A DNA stretch of 64,000 nt from contig NZ_OX443569.1 of the NCBI RefSeq assembly GCF_947539375.1, positions 930,001 through 994,000 on the forward strand, in the 5' to 3' direction. Of the stretch, positions 8,986 to 17,047 are shown piece after piece; within the stretch, counting starts at the first letter, position 1; each line of letters opens with the position of its first letter. The stretch comes from Lactobacillus isalae. Lineage in GTDB: Bacteria > Bacillota > Bacilli > Lactobacillales > Lactobacillaceae. Below the pieces are notes generated by a model. That model did not search any database. It saw only the letters and a list, made by a program, of their open reading frames with translations, and was not told the DNA's origin. The position numbers and the translations under genes are program-made.

Positions 8986-9733
8986 TTAATTTTTCCTTAT
9001 TATTGAGTAAATATGAATATACAGTTTCTTGACCATCAGAAGTTAATAAATCGTAATTTTGATGAAAGTTAAGTTTATTAAATAAATTTTTATATAAAAA
9101 CTTATTTACTTTTGCTGACATCGGATCATTCAGTAATTTTACCAGCCCTAATATATCCTGTTTATTTTTAAACAATTGCTCATTCACTAAATCGTTTAAC
9201 CATGTTTCCTTTTCAATAGCAATATTTAAAATATTTTCAATTAACAGATAATTAATCAGATCATCTTCATTCTTTATATAAGTCTCCATTAAATCGAAGG
9301 CAAAACTAAATACTTTTTTACTTCTATCACTGCTATTTCTTCCTAGTAAAAAAGGAGACAATTTATTTGTTATATCTTTCTTTTGTGCTTCTTTTCTTAT
9401 AACCGCAAAAAAATCCATAGAAAACACGTCATCTGGGATAGGTTTTGATACAAAAATCGTAGAATCTAACCATAAAGCCGAATGCTTTTTTAAAATATTT
9501 AATCTGATATAATCTGACTCTAATTGTATTGAAAATTTTTTACTTAAAAATTTTTCTTTAACGATTGGATCATAATCCACCCAATCAGATAAATTTTCTC
9601 GATCGAGCACAACTACTTTATGCCCATTAGAATTCCTTCGCATACTCTGTATACACATTTTTACTAATGGAGGCGCATTCTTTTCACCTTGATACCATAA
9701 TACAAAAATTGGGGATTTCTTTATTTTATTCAT
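8978..9733 (-). CDS. Caps_synth/GT32-like capsular polysaccharide transferase, C-terminal part
   Basis: The 251-aa product begins almost at the catalytic core: PIFVLWYQGEKNAPPLVKMC, then RRNSNGHKVVVLD, SDYIRLNILKKHSALWLDST with the DXD-like site. Family members normally carry about 70-90 residues before this point. Those residues match the separate 75-aa product encoded just upstream, in a different frame, with an 8-base overlap. Either the gene is split by a one-base shift or the halves are translated by coupling. The activity should be transfer of a sugar onto the repeat unit. Confidence 0.75.
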   Translation of the reverse strand: MNKIKKSPIFVLWYQGEKNAPPLVKMCIQSMRRNSNGHKVVVLDRENLSDWVDYDPIVKEKFLSKKFSIQLESDYIRLNILKKHSALWLDSTIFVSKPIPDDVFSMDFFAVIRKEAQKKDITNKLSPFLLGRNSSDRSKKVFSFAFDLMETYIKNEDDLINYLLIENILNIAIEKETWLNDLVNEQLFKNKQDILGLVKLLNDPMSAKVNKFLYKNLFNKLNFHQNYDLLTSDGQETVYSYLLNNKEKLNE

Positions 9734-9953
9734 TAAAATATTTCTCCACTATATCTCCATAATTTTCCAACAAATATTTTCTTATGTATTTATCTCGTTT
9801 CAAAGTAATATAATGTTCAAATTTTGAAGAACTACGGTGACACATTAATATTAAAATTTCAAATATTATATATTGTATCCCATATTTTTTTATTCTTTTA
9901 GGTTTTGTTATTAATGCAAAGCGTCTACTAAAGTTCGAAATCAAATTTTTCAT
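9726..9953 (-). CDS. Small basic protein, probable N-terminal part of the Caps_synth transferase
   Basis: The 75-aa product (RRFALITKPKRIKKYG, then YIIFEILI and KYLLENYGDIVEKY) resembles the N-terminal segment usually fused to Caps_synth transferases, where a pattern like DIIEKY comes just before the PI-W/F-V-WW-QG motif. Its stop TAA overlaps the ATG of the next gene. Removing one base near 9733 would fuse the two frames. It could instead be a stable separate subunit. No motif of its own is recognised. Confidence 0.6.
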   Translation of the reverse strand: MKNLISNFSRRFALITKPKRIKKYGIQYIIFEILILMCHRSSSKFEHYITLKRDKYIRKYLLENYGDIVEKYFNE

Positions 9954-9958
9954 ACTTA

Positions 9959-11020
9959 CTACCCTAATAATTTTTGATACTCATGTTCTAAATTTTGAGC
10001 ACAATCTTTAATATCATAAGAATTATAAATTTTTAAATTAGTTCTATCATGTTTTATATTTTTTTCTTCCATTATTTTTCTAGCCCATTCTTCAGCACTT
10101 AATGGAAGAAATTCTACAGAATCACTAATCTTTGCTGCATAGGGCACATTCTTCGATAATAAACATGGTAATCCAGCATATTGTGCTTCAATTGCAACCA
10201 TGCCTAATCCTTCCCATCGAGAGGGCAACACAAACAAATCAAACATGGAGTAGTATTTATTAACTTTACTAGTAGAAGGCAAAATTAAGAAATACTTTTC
10301 TAAAGACATTTTTTTAATATCCTGAATCAATGATTTTTTTTCTTCACCATCGCCAATTAAAATCATTTTAAATACTACGTTTTTTTGCGCTAAAATTTTT
10401 GCAACCTCTAGCAAAAATTCTTGATTTTTCTGTCTCCAAAAAAGTCCAACATGTCCAATGACAAACATATCATCTGATACATTATATTTTTTTCGAAGAG
10501 ATTGTCTTGCTTTTCTATTGTATTGTATTGATTCTACGTCAATACCATTTTTTATAATCTCATATTTATTTTCACCATATAATTTTTTGCCAGCATCATC
10601 ACTGCTTGCAAACCGTCTATCAGTATGTTCATTAAGATATCGAGAAAATAATTTGCTTATTAATTTTGCTTGATATTCTGTATTATGCGTATGAGTAATT
10701 TTTTTTGCATTTGAAGATGAACAAGCTAAAAGTTCAATTGCCATGGTAGCGCTATTGCCATGTATATGAATTACATCATAATTTCCATTTTTTATTATTT
10801 TTTTTAATCCAAAATAATACTTAAATAAATTCTTCTTCCTTGGTAAATTATATAATTTAGTTTTATTTTCTAATGGCATTGTTTTCAAAATCTTAGGATC
10901 AAAATTTCTAGAAACAATATCAATTTGATTTTCATGCTTTAATTCATTATAGTAATTTCGTATGTGAATAGGAATTCCACTCAACTTAAAATTAACAGTA
11001 CAAATTTCTAAAATTTTCAC
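9959..11020 (-). CDS. GT4 family glycosyltransferase (group 1)
   Basis: The 353-aa GT-B enzyme has an N-terminal domain beginning MKILEICTVNFKLSGIPIH and a C-terminal nucleotide-sugar domain. The latter shows IGHVGLFWRQKNQEFLLEVA, LIGDGEEK, and the E-x7-E region PSRWEGLGMVAIEAQYAGLP. It is a retaining transferase acting in the cytosol on the lipid-linked unit. It starts 2 bases from the Alg13-like gene stop, in the same operon. Confidence 0.9.
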   Translation of the reverse strand: MKILEICTVNFKLSGIPIHIRNYYNELKHENQIDIVSRNFDPKILKTMPLENKTKLYNLPRKKNLFKYYFGLKKIIKNGNYDVIHIHGNSATMAIELLACSSSNAKKITHTHNTEYQAKLISKLFSRYLNEHTDRRFASSDDAGKKLYGENKYEIIKNGIDVESIQYNRKARQSLRKKYNVSDDMFVIGHVGLFWRQKNQEFLLEVAKILAQKNVVFKMILIGDGEEKKSLIQDIKKMSLEKYFLILPSTSKVNKYYSMFDLFVLPSRWEGLGMVAIEAQYAGLPCLLSKNVPYAAKISDSVEFLPLSAEEWARKIMEEKNIKHDRTNLKIYNSYDIKDCAQNLEHEYQKLLG

Positions 11021-11022
11021 GT

Positions 11023-11520
11023 CTAGTTCACCAAGATTTCGATAATCTTACTTAATTTTTCATTAAATTGCTTGTTATTACTGCTTTCACCAGAGTTTTT
11101 AGTTTTCACAACTTTATCGTAGTTTTTAATTGTATTAGCAAGCTGCTCTATATCATAAACAGGAATTATATTATTCATTCTTTTATCAATTAATTCAGTA
11201 AAATCAACCTGATGATTATTAACATGTTCATGATATTTTTCCTGTCTTGGGACAACAATCGGTACCTTTCCAAATTGAAGTGCTTCAATGAAACTTGACG
11301 GTCCACCATGAGTAATTACAATACGTGCCTCTTTTAAAGTATTTTGCATTTCTTCAAAAGACATCATTTTATGATTATCACAATGAACTGGTTGATACGT
11401 ACTAAACCCAGTTTGAATAACTACTTTTTCTTTGATCGTGCCGTCAGCTACTAAATCATCTATTTTTTTTACTAAACGATTAAAGGGCTGCTCATGTGTT
11501 CCTACAGTAACAAAAATCAT
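11023..11520 (-). CDS. Alg13-like catalytic subunit of a two-component glycosyltransferase
   Basis: The 165-aa protein corresponds to the C-terminal half of a GT28 (MurG-like) enzyme: MIFVTVGTHEQPFNRLVKK, THGGPSSFIEALQFGKVP and VPRQEKYHEHVNNHQ. In Cps14G/EpsF-type systems this nucleotide-sugar binding half pairs with an Alg14-like membrane half, here encoded 10 bases upstream. In related systems the pair adds the second sugar, often beta-galactose; the sugar here is not known. Confidence 0.88.
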   Translation of the reverse strand: MIFVTVGTHEQPFNRLVKKIDDLVADGTIKEKVVIQTGFSTYQPVHCDNHKMMSFEEMQNTLKEARIVITHGGPSSFIEALQFGKVPIVVPRQEKYHEHVNNHQVDFTELIDKRMNNIIPVYDIEQLANTIKNYDKVVKTKNSGESSNNKQFNEKLSKIIEILVN

Positions 11521-11529
11521 TCTATCACC

Positions 11530-11979
11530 TTAAAAAATACTTCCTAAATTAATTGCTTTAGGATAAACTTTCTTCATTTCTTCCCATTCAACAATAAACT
11601 TATCTGTTATAGGATACACAAGTTTTCCTGTAATTGTTGGTTTATCATATCTATCAAAAACTTCGATATAAACGGTTTTTGCTCCCATTAATTTTCCGAT
11701 ATAAAAAAATGGAACTGCTACTGCAGCCCCACTAGAAATAATTACATCAGGACGTTCTTTACGGAGCACTTTAATTGCTAAAAAAGTATTACGAATCAAG
11801 TTTTTTAAATTACGGTTTGTTGGATAGTGACAACCATACATCTTTTCTCCCTTGAGTTTACTTCTTGCATCTTCTTTATCAAAAGTAACCCAAAATCTAT
11901 CTTTATTCTGCCAAAAGGGTTTTAACATATAAAGATGAGTTAAGTGTCCGCCACTTGAACCAACTAAACAAACTTTCAT
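11530..11979 (-). CDS. Alg14-like membrane subunit of a two-component glycosyltransferase
   Basis: The 149-aa protein has the Alg14/Cps14F pattern: VCLVGSSGGHLTHLYML at the N-terminus, DVIISSGAAVAVPFFYIGKL and the closing region with VYIEVFD. It should anchor the Alg13-like partner to the membrane and bind the lipid acceptor. It lies directly after the priming transferase gene, the usual place for the enzyme that extends the primed lipid. Confidence 0.88.
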   Translation of the reverse strand: MKVCLVGSSGGHLTHLYMLKPFWQNKDRFWVTFDKEDARSKLKGEKMYGCHYPTNRNLKNLIRNTFLAIKVLRKERPDVIISSGAAVAVPFFYIGKLMGAKTVYIEVFDRYDKPTITGKLVYPITDKFIVEWEEMKKVYPKAINLGSIF

Positions 11980-11996
11980 ACTTTTAACATTTCTCC

Positions 11997-12656
11997 TTAA
12001 TATGCACTATTTGGATGAATAACAACTCCAACAGTTTTCAATAAAATCTTAAAATCAAACCATAAACTACTATTATTAATATATTCAAGATCTAATTCTA
12101 CCATTTCATCAAAATCTGCGTCATTACGCTTAGTTACTTGCCAAAGGCCCGTACAACCTGGTATTACAATTAAACGCAATTTATCATATGGCGTATAATC
12201 TTCTACTTCCATTGGTAGAGGTGGTCTTGGTCCAACTAAAGACATATCGCCTTTCAAGACGTTCCAAAGTTGAGGCAATTCATCTAAGCTATATTTTCTT
12301 ATTACATGACCAACTTTTGTTACACGAGGGTCATCTTTAATTTTAAACATAGCCCCATCAATTTCGTTTTGTTCTTCTAATTGTTCTACCATTTTATCGG
12401 CATTGACAATCATAGAACGAAACTTCCACATTTTGAAAGGTTTCTCATCTTTTCCAATTCTTTCTTGTGAGTAAAAGGCTGGACCACCATCTTCTTTTTT
12501 AATCAAGATAATTAACACTAAAAAAAGTGGCGATAATAATATCAAAGCTATTCCGCTAGCTAAAACATCAAATCCCCTTTTAATAACATGATAGCCCCAA
12601 CGTCCTTTAACTTTTGACGGATCTAGTTTTATTTTCTTAACCTCTTGTGCCATCAT
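11997..12656 (-). CDS. epsE: Priming phosphoglycosyl transferase (undecaprenyl-phosphate sugar phosphotransferase)
   Basis: The 219-aa protein is the short CpsE/WbaP-core type. It has one N-terminal membrane segment (about 28-50, VLASGIALILLSPLFLVLII), then KMWKFRSM, IRKYSLDELPQLWNVLKGDM, LVGPRPPLP and PGCTGLWQV, all signatures of the bacterial sugar transferase family. It moves a sugar-1-phosphate (usually glucose or galactose) to undecaprenyl phosphate and starts the repeat unit. Two Met codons stand at the start; a G-rich element upstream fits either poorly, so the exact start is open. Confidence 0.92.
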   Translation of the reverse strand: MMAQEVKKIKLDPSKVKGRWGYHVIKRGFDVLASGIALILLSPLFLVLIILIKKEDGGPAFYSQERIGKDEKPFKMWKFRSMIVNADKMVEQLEEQNEIDGAMFKIKDDPRVTKVGHVIRKYSLDELPQLWNVLKGDMSLVGPRPPLPMEVEDYTPYDKLRLIVIPGCTGLWQVTKRNDADFDEMVELDLEYINNSSLWFDFKILLKTVGVVIHPNSAY

Positions 12657-12680
12657 TTAAAACTCTATCCCCCAATAAAT

Positions 12681-13451
12681 TTAAAATAACCAAAATCTTT
12701 TCTTTTTCTTCAATGGTCTCCAATTTAAGTTAACGTTATCAGAATTAATAATATTTCGTGCATTTTGCTTAAAACTATTAGCAACATCCAATCCTTGCGT
12801 CTTTTCTAACTTTTCATAAGCATCATGCATTCGACTTTCACGTTTTGGCAATGTATGAGCATCTGAAGCAAAAGTTGCCACTTGTCCTGCTTCTACAAAT
12901 CTATCAGCTAATTTTTCAATTTCTTTACCGAATACTCCCACATACGAACTAGCTGTAATTTGAGTTAAACACCCTTGTTCGATAAATTCCTGTAACTTTT
13001 CCGGATGGGCTAAGATCCCAGAATTTCTCTCAGGGTGAACAATGATTGGTGTAATACCACGACCGAGCAACTTAAAAGTCATATCCTTGGCATAAGTTGG
13101 TACATCTTCACTTGGAAATTCCAATAACATATATCTGCCATCTTCATCACAAAACAGAATATCATCATCATCCAGGGCTTGAGGTAAATTACCATTTAAA
13201 CGAACTTCTTGACTAGGAAAGACCTTTAAAGGAATATTATTTTCTTTTAAAGCCTTTTGAAAAGCAGTAGTTTCTTTTATGATATCTTCTTTATGATTTA
13301 GGTATTTTCCATTTAAAGTGTGAGGCGTCATCAAAGCATGAGTAATTCCATCTGCTACTGCTGCCTCAGCCAAACCTAACGATGAATCCAAATCAGGAGA
13401 TCCATCATCAATACCTGGCAATATATGCGAGTGAATATCAACTAATACCAT
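12681..13451 (-). CDS. epsD: PHP-type protein-tyrosine phosphatase of the Wzb/CpsB class
   Basis: The 256-aa protein shows the metal-binding His/Asp motifs of PHP phosphatases: DIHSHILPGIDDG near residue 5, TPHTLNGKY, the Glu in SQEVRLNG, VHPERN and SDAHTL near residue 196. It removes phosphate from the tyrosine tail of the EpsC kinase and so regulates polymer length. It starts 5 bases after epsC in the conserved epsA-B-C-D-E order. Confidence 0.93.
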   Translation of the reverse strand: MVLVDIHSHILPGIDDGSPDLDSSLGLAEAAVADGITHALMTPHTLNGKYLNHKEDIIKETTAFQKALKENNIPLKVFPSQEVRLNGNLPQALDDDDILFCDEDGRYMLLEFPSEDVPTYAKDMTFKLLGRGITPIIVHPERNSGILAHPEKLQEFIEQGCLTQITASSYVGVFGKEIEKLADRFVEAGQVATFASDAHTLPKRESRMHDAYEKLEKTQGLDVANSFKQNARNIINSDNVNLNWRPLKKKKRFWLF

Positions 13452-13456
13452 TTTCT

Positions 13457-14224
13457 TTACTTCGATTCTCCATCTTTTTGTTGACCATATCCATAGCCAT
13501 ATCCGTAACCGTAGCCATATCCGTAACCATCTGGGCCAGTTCTTACGTCATTCATTACATACCCTAAAACATGTGTTTTAGTTAGCTTAAGCATTTCTAA
13601 GGCACGTTCAATACCTGCCTTTTGGGTAACACCTTGTCGAACAACAAGTACTACCCCGTCCATTTCACCAGCAAGAATTTGGGTATCAGAAACTTCAAGA
13701 ACAGGAGCAAGGTCTAAGACAACCAAATCATAGTGCTCTTTAACCATATTTAAGAATGCTCGCATTCTATTAGAACCCAATAATTGTGCTGGGTTAGGTG
13801 GAATAGGACCAGCAGGCATAACTGAAAGATTTGGAATAATATCCTCTCTTACAATATCTGCCATGTCTACTTCATTAGAATGTGAAGTTAGAATTGTGGT
13901 TAACCCTACTCGGTTAGGAATATCAAAAGTTTGATGTAGTGTAGGTCTATGAAGATCGGCATCAATTAGTAATACCTTCTTACCAGCTTGAGCCATAGTG
14001 ACAGCTGTATTAACTGTAACAGTTGACTTACCTTCACTTATATTAGCAGAAGTAAAGGCTAAGGCCTTAATTTGATGATCTACACTTGTAAAATCAATAT
14101 TTGTCTTTACAGTTCTAAACTGTTCACTAACTGGATTTTGTGGCTTAGCTACAGTGATTAACTTAGCACCATATTGCATGGTTTCATCGGTACCACGTTT
14201 TTTACGTCTATTAAACAATCCCAT
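13457..14224 (-). CDS. epsC: Bacterial tyrosine kinase (CpsD-type) with (GY)7 tail
   Basis: The 255-aa BY-kinase has a Walker A region (ANISEGKSTVTVNTAVTMA), the A' motif VLLIDADLHRP and a Walker B-like LVVLDLAP. The tail at residues 233-247 is seven Gly-Tyr pairs plus Gly, coded by 13487-13528, and is the autophosphorylation cluster. The membrane activator is the separate EpsB protein encoded just upstream, as normal in Firmicutes. EpsD should dephosphorylate the tail. The hexanucleotide-like repeat coding the tail could vary in length. Confidence 0.95.
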   Translation of the reverse strand: MGLFNRRKKRGTDETMQYGAKLITVAKPQNPVSEQFRTVKTNIDFTSVDHQIKALAFTSANISEGKSTVTVNTAVTMAQAGKKVLLIDADLHRPTLHQTFDIPNRVGLTTILTSHSNEVDMADIVREDIIPNLSVMPAGPIPPNPAQLLGSNRMRAFLNMVKEHYDLVVLDLAPVLEVSDTQILAGEMDGVVLVVRQGVTQKAGIERALEMLKLTKTHVLGYVMNDVRTGPDGYGYGYGYGYGYGYGQQKDGESK

Positions 14225-14234
14225 TTATACGCTC

Positions 14235-15095
14235 CTATACTCGTTTCTTCTTCCCAGAATTATTATCATTATTAATACTAAAACTATTGGATAAGTGGAA
14301 GTGTGATACATGACCTAAATTAGTTAATCCTAATTCCTTAGTCAAGTAATCATCGTCTCTTACTGTAGTATTAAATGAATCACGCAAAATTACTAAAGCA
14401 ATGCTGATAATTAACCCCAACACAATACCTGCTAATGTAAAGAGTGTAGTCTTTGGGAAAGTCTTGCTACCACGAGAAGCAGGAGAAACAATAGTCACAT
14501 TGTTTACATTCATAATTGTTTTAATTTTACGCTTAAAAGTCTGAGCAACTGCATTTGCAATTGCTTGAGCCTTTTCAGGATCGTTACTTTTAGCACTAAT
14601 AGTGAATACTTGAGAATTTTGTTGTGTAGAAACAGAAACAGACTTTTGCATTTCACTTGCACTAACACTATATCCACGTCCAGCTCTTCTAACTACTGCT
14701 GGTTCTGCTGGACTAACTAATTTCTTAGTACCATCAGCTAATGTACGATATTTAGCCTTCTTAGCAGGTTTCACTACTTCAGTAGGATTCTTGATCCATT
14801 TAGAAGCATCTTTTAAGATAACTGGATTAGTAACAATATCCTTATAGGTATTGATTACCTGAACATCAGCCTGCTGTGCATTATATGCCTGATTTGCATC
14901 ATTTGCATTACGTTTCTGGTTAACTAAGATTTGAGTAGTTGAAGTATATTTAGGTTCAACCACAAAAGCAGCTAAGATAAACCCAACTGCTCCTAATCCA
15001 ATTGCCCATAGAATAATAGACCAGATATGTGCTCGAAGGAGCATCCATAATCTACGTAAATCGATTGTATTTTCAGTTTTTGTACTGTTTTCCAC
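14235..15095 (-). CDS. epsB: Wzz/CpsC-type chain length regulator and kinase activator
   Basis: The 286-aa protein has two membrane segments flanking an extracytoplasmic domain: about residues 20-48 (IWSIILWAIGLGAVGFILAA) and about 218-240 (LFTLAGIVLGLIISIALVIL). The domain contains the usual YTSTTQILVNQ and FTISAKSNDPEKAQAIAN stretches. The short basic cytoplasmic tail should touch and activate the EpsC kinase. It is 10 bases upstream of epsC. Confidence 0.93.
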   Translation of the reverse strand: MENSTKTENTIDLRRLWMLLRAHIWSIILWAIGLGAVGFILAAFVVEPKYTSTTQILVNQKRNANDANQAYNAQQADVQVINTYKDIVTNPVILKDASKWIKNPTEVVKPAKKAKYRTLADGTKKLVSPAEPAVVRRAGRGYSVSASEMQKSVSVSTQQNSQVFTISAKSNDPEKAQAIANAVAQTFKRKIKTIMNVNNVTIVSPASRGSKTFPKTTLFTLAGIVLGLIISIALVILRDSFNTTVRDDDYLTKELGLTNLGHVSHFHLSNSFSINNDNNSGKKKRV

Positions 15096-15101
15096 TTTTT
15101 C

Positions 15102-16106
15102 CTATTCTCCTGTCTTCAAGGTTTCCGGCTTAAGCCCTAAGGCAGCACGTAACTTATTACTAATTCTTTGACACTCTGCTTGACTAACTGATTCATAGGC
15201 AACGCCATTCTCCCAGTCGCCTTGTCCATGAGCGTAGTCAGTAGTTACATTATCAGTCGCATGACGATAATTTTGAGCTAAAGCAACCATATTGTCAAAA
15301 GTTAAATTCGTCATGGTTTGCTTAGAGATTGAGTTCAAGAATGGTTGGTTAACGACTGTCTTGTACGAAATGGAACTCTTTAATAATGCCATAATTACAA
15401 GTCTTTGTCTTTCTTGACGCCCATAATCTCCTTTGGGATCATCATAACGCATTCTACTAAATGCCAAAGCTTTCTTCCCATTCATGTGATAAGTTGCGCC
15501 CTTAGTAAAATGATAGCCTTCATAATCAAATGTTAATGGCGACTTAACTGTCACTCCTCCAACTTGATCAATAGCCTTCTCTAATCCGCCCATGTTTACC
15601 ATCACGTAAGCATCAGTTGGAATATTAAAGTACTTCTTGATCGTCTTAACAGTCTCATCTACACCGCCATAAGTATAAGCTGAATTAATCTTGGCTGGTG
15701 AATAGTCTGGATAATCCGGCAAGTTAACTTTCATGTCTCGAGGCAAGCTAACAACTGTTGACTTATTAGTCTTAGGGTTAATAACCATCATCATAATGGT
15801 ATCAGTTCTACCCTTGTAAGAACGACCAAATTCACCTGTATCTGTTCCCAGCAAAAGCAAGCTCATTGGCTTTTTATCCTTAAGAGTATCGCTAACCTTC
15901 CGATCACTAATCTCGTTACTCATCGGATTATACATATTGTTAGTGGCAACATGGATATTGTGCCAAGCGATAATAACCGCAATGATATCTACCACAAGGA
16001 AGACACCTAATACAATCCAAAAGATACGCCAAAACTTTTTACGTCGATGATGACGGTGATGATGTGAGCGATGCTTTATGTGATTATCACTATTATTATG
16101 ATCCAT
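15102..16106 (-). CDS. epsA: LytR-CpsA-Psr family glycopolymer ligase / EPS regulator
   Basis: The 334-aa protein has a cytoplasmic N-terminus very rich in His and Arg, one membrane segment near residues 28-48, and an outside LCP domain: LLLLGTDTGEFGRSYKGRTD, VVSLPRDMKV, INSAYTYGG and GKKALAFSRMRYDDPKGDYG with the conserved Arg/Asp residues that bind polyprenyl pyrophosphate. The family transfers lipid-linked glycopolymers to peptidoglycan. It is the first gene of the eps operon, with AGAGGA as ribosome binding site, 246 bases after the sigma factor gene. The His-rich N-terminus is unusual but probably not functional in catalysis. Confidence 0.92.
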   Translation of the reverse strand: MDHNNSDNHIKHRSHHHRHHRRKKFWRIFWIVLGVFLVVDIIAVIIAWHNIHVATNNMYNPMSNEISDRKVSDTLKDKKPMSLLLLGTDTGEFGRSYKGRTDTIMMMVINPKTNKSTVVSLPRDMKVNLPDYPDYSPAKINSAYTYGGVDETVKTIKKYFNIPTDAYVMVNMGGLEKAIDQVGGVTVKSPLTFDYEGYHFTKGATYHMNGKKALAFSRMRYDDPKGDYGRQERQRLVIMALLKSSISYKTVVNQPFLNSISKQTMTNLTFDNMVALAQNYRHATDNVTTDYAHGQGDWENGVAYESVSQAECQRISNKLRAALGLKPETLKTGE

Positions 16107-16150
16107 TTTATTCCTCTTTTATTTTTTGCTTTTTAGTAACACTAAAAATC

Positions 16151-16156
16151 ATTATA
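16151..16156 (-). promoter_or_regulatory. Candidate proximal -10 box before epsA
   Basis: A TATAAT on the minus strand ends 45 bases before the epsA ATG. No good -35 stands 16-18 bases upstream, so it is weaker than the distal promoter at 16265-16294 and could be chance in AT-rich DNA. Confidence 0.35.
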
Positions 16157-16264
16157 CAAAAAATGTTTAAAAATTCATAGAAAATTCACAATTGGCTTAA
16201 AAAAATATCTTTATTAAATTTAAAACATGCTCTAAATAGCGTCCTAACCATCTTCACGCATATA

Positions 16265-16294
16265 AGTATACTTTCACCCCCCCCATAAAATCAA
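16265..16294 (-). promoter_or_regulatory. Candidate eps operon promoter with G8 tract in its spacer
   Basis: On the minus strand TTGATT (16289-16294) and TATACT (16265-16270) are separated by 18 bases that contain eight consecutive G (16277-16284). A palindrome AAGTATACTT (16264-16273) overlaps the -10. Transcription would start near 16258 and give a leader of about 150 bases to epsA. The element is a sequence match; its activity and variability are inference. Confidence 0.55.
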
Positions 16295-16352
16295 TATGAA
16301 TTCATTGAAAAAGTTATTATGTTATTTATTCAAAAGAGGATTTTTCTTATTT

Positions 16353-16841
16353 TTACAATGATTTTCGTAATTTTAAGAGCAGATCTTTTTTCACTCTCTG
16401 CAAAGTTCTTCTGGAGCATCCCGCCTGCTCAACCAACCCAGAAATTTCTCTTTGCGCCAGCAAATGTTCAAAAAACAAGAGTCGCTCAAGCTTGTTTAAC
16501 TTCTTAACTTCATCTTTCAAAACAACTAAACTATCCCAGTCAACTTCTGCTTTTGCAAAATCTTGATCTGTTTCTAGCTCGTTATTTATTTCTTCATTTC
16601 GTTCGCTCCTACGCTGGTTTTTCCTTAACTCATCTAGCGTGTGCCAGAGTATTTTCTTAAAAGCTAACTTATCAATATTTTGACTAGGACTTTCTTCAAT
16701 CATCCCTGCATAAATCAAGACCCCGTCTTGAAACAAATCAGCATAATCTTGATAATTCGCTCTAACTCCAGCTGCCTTAATTGCTCCACCAACTAAACGA
16801 CGATTTTCCCAGGCTTTAATAAAACTTTCTTCTCTAATCAT
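16353..16841 (-). CDS. ComX/SigH-like sigma-70 family factor
   Basis: A 162-aa protein from the ATG at 16841, chosen because AAAGG lies 8 bases before it; an in-frame ATG at 16889 has no clear ribosome binding site. The N-terminal half (RRLVGGAIKAAGV, YQDYADLFQDGVL) resembles sigma region 2. The C-terminal part (LNKLERLLFFEHL, then LVEQAGCSRRTLQRVKKDLL) is a region 4 helix-turn-helix. Size and layout fit ComX/SigH-type alternative sigma factors that switch on late competence genes. The gene precedes the eps operon on the same strand. No terminator is seen between them, so read-through into epsA is possible. Confidence 0.65.
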   Translation of the reverse strand: MIREESFIKAWENRRLVGGAIKAAGVRANYQDYADLFQDGVLIYAGMIEESPSQNIDKLAFKKILWHTLDELRKNQRRSERNEEINNELETDQDFAKAEVDWDSLVVLKDEVKKLNKLERLLFFEHLLAQREISGLVEQAGCSRRTLQRVKKDLLLKLRKSL

Positions 16842-17021
16842 GTGATCATTCCTTTTAAGTAATGTCACAAGCGCTTGTGCATTTAGCATAGTATCAAGAA
16901 GAAAATCTTCTTAAAATCCAAGACTTGATAGGCAAAAAGCGTTGCAAACTCTAACTTTCTATTCTTTTTGCGCTAACTACTTTCCTGCATTTACTATGAT
17001 CAGCAACTCAATTTCTGGTAA

Positions 17022-17047
17022 AGAAAAAACACGCTCAAAAGCGTGTT
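17022..17047 (-). terminator. Intrinsic terminator
   Basis: An 8-bp perfect stem (17028-17035 with 17040-17047), loop CAAA, is followed by T on the minus strand. It overlaps the stop of the ComK-like gene and separates it from the sigma factor gene. Confidence 0.85.
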
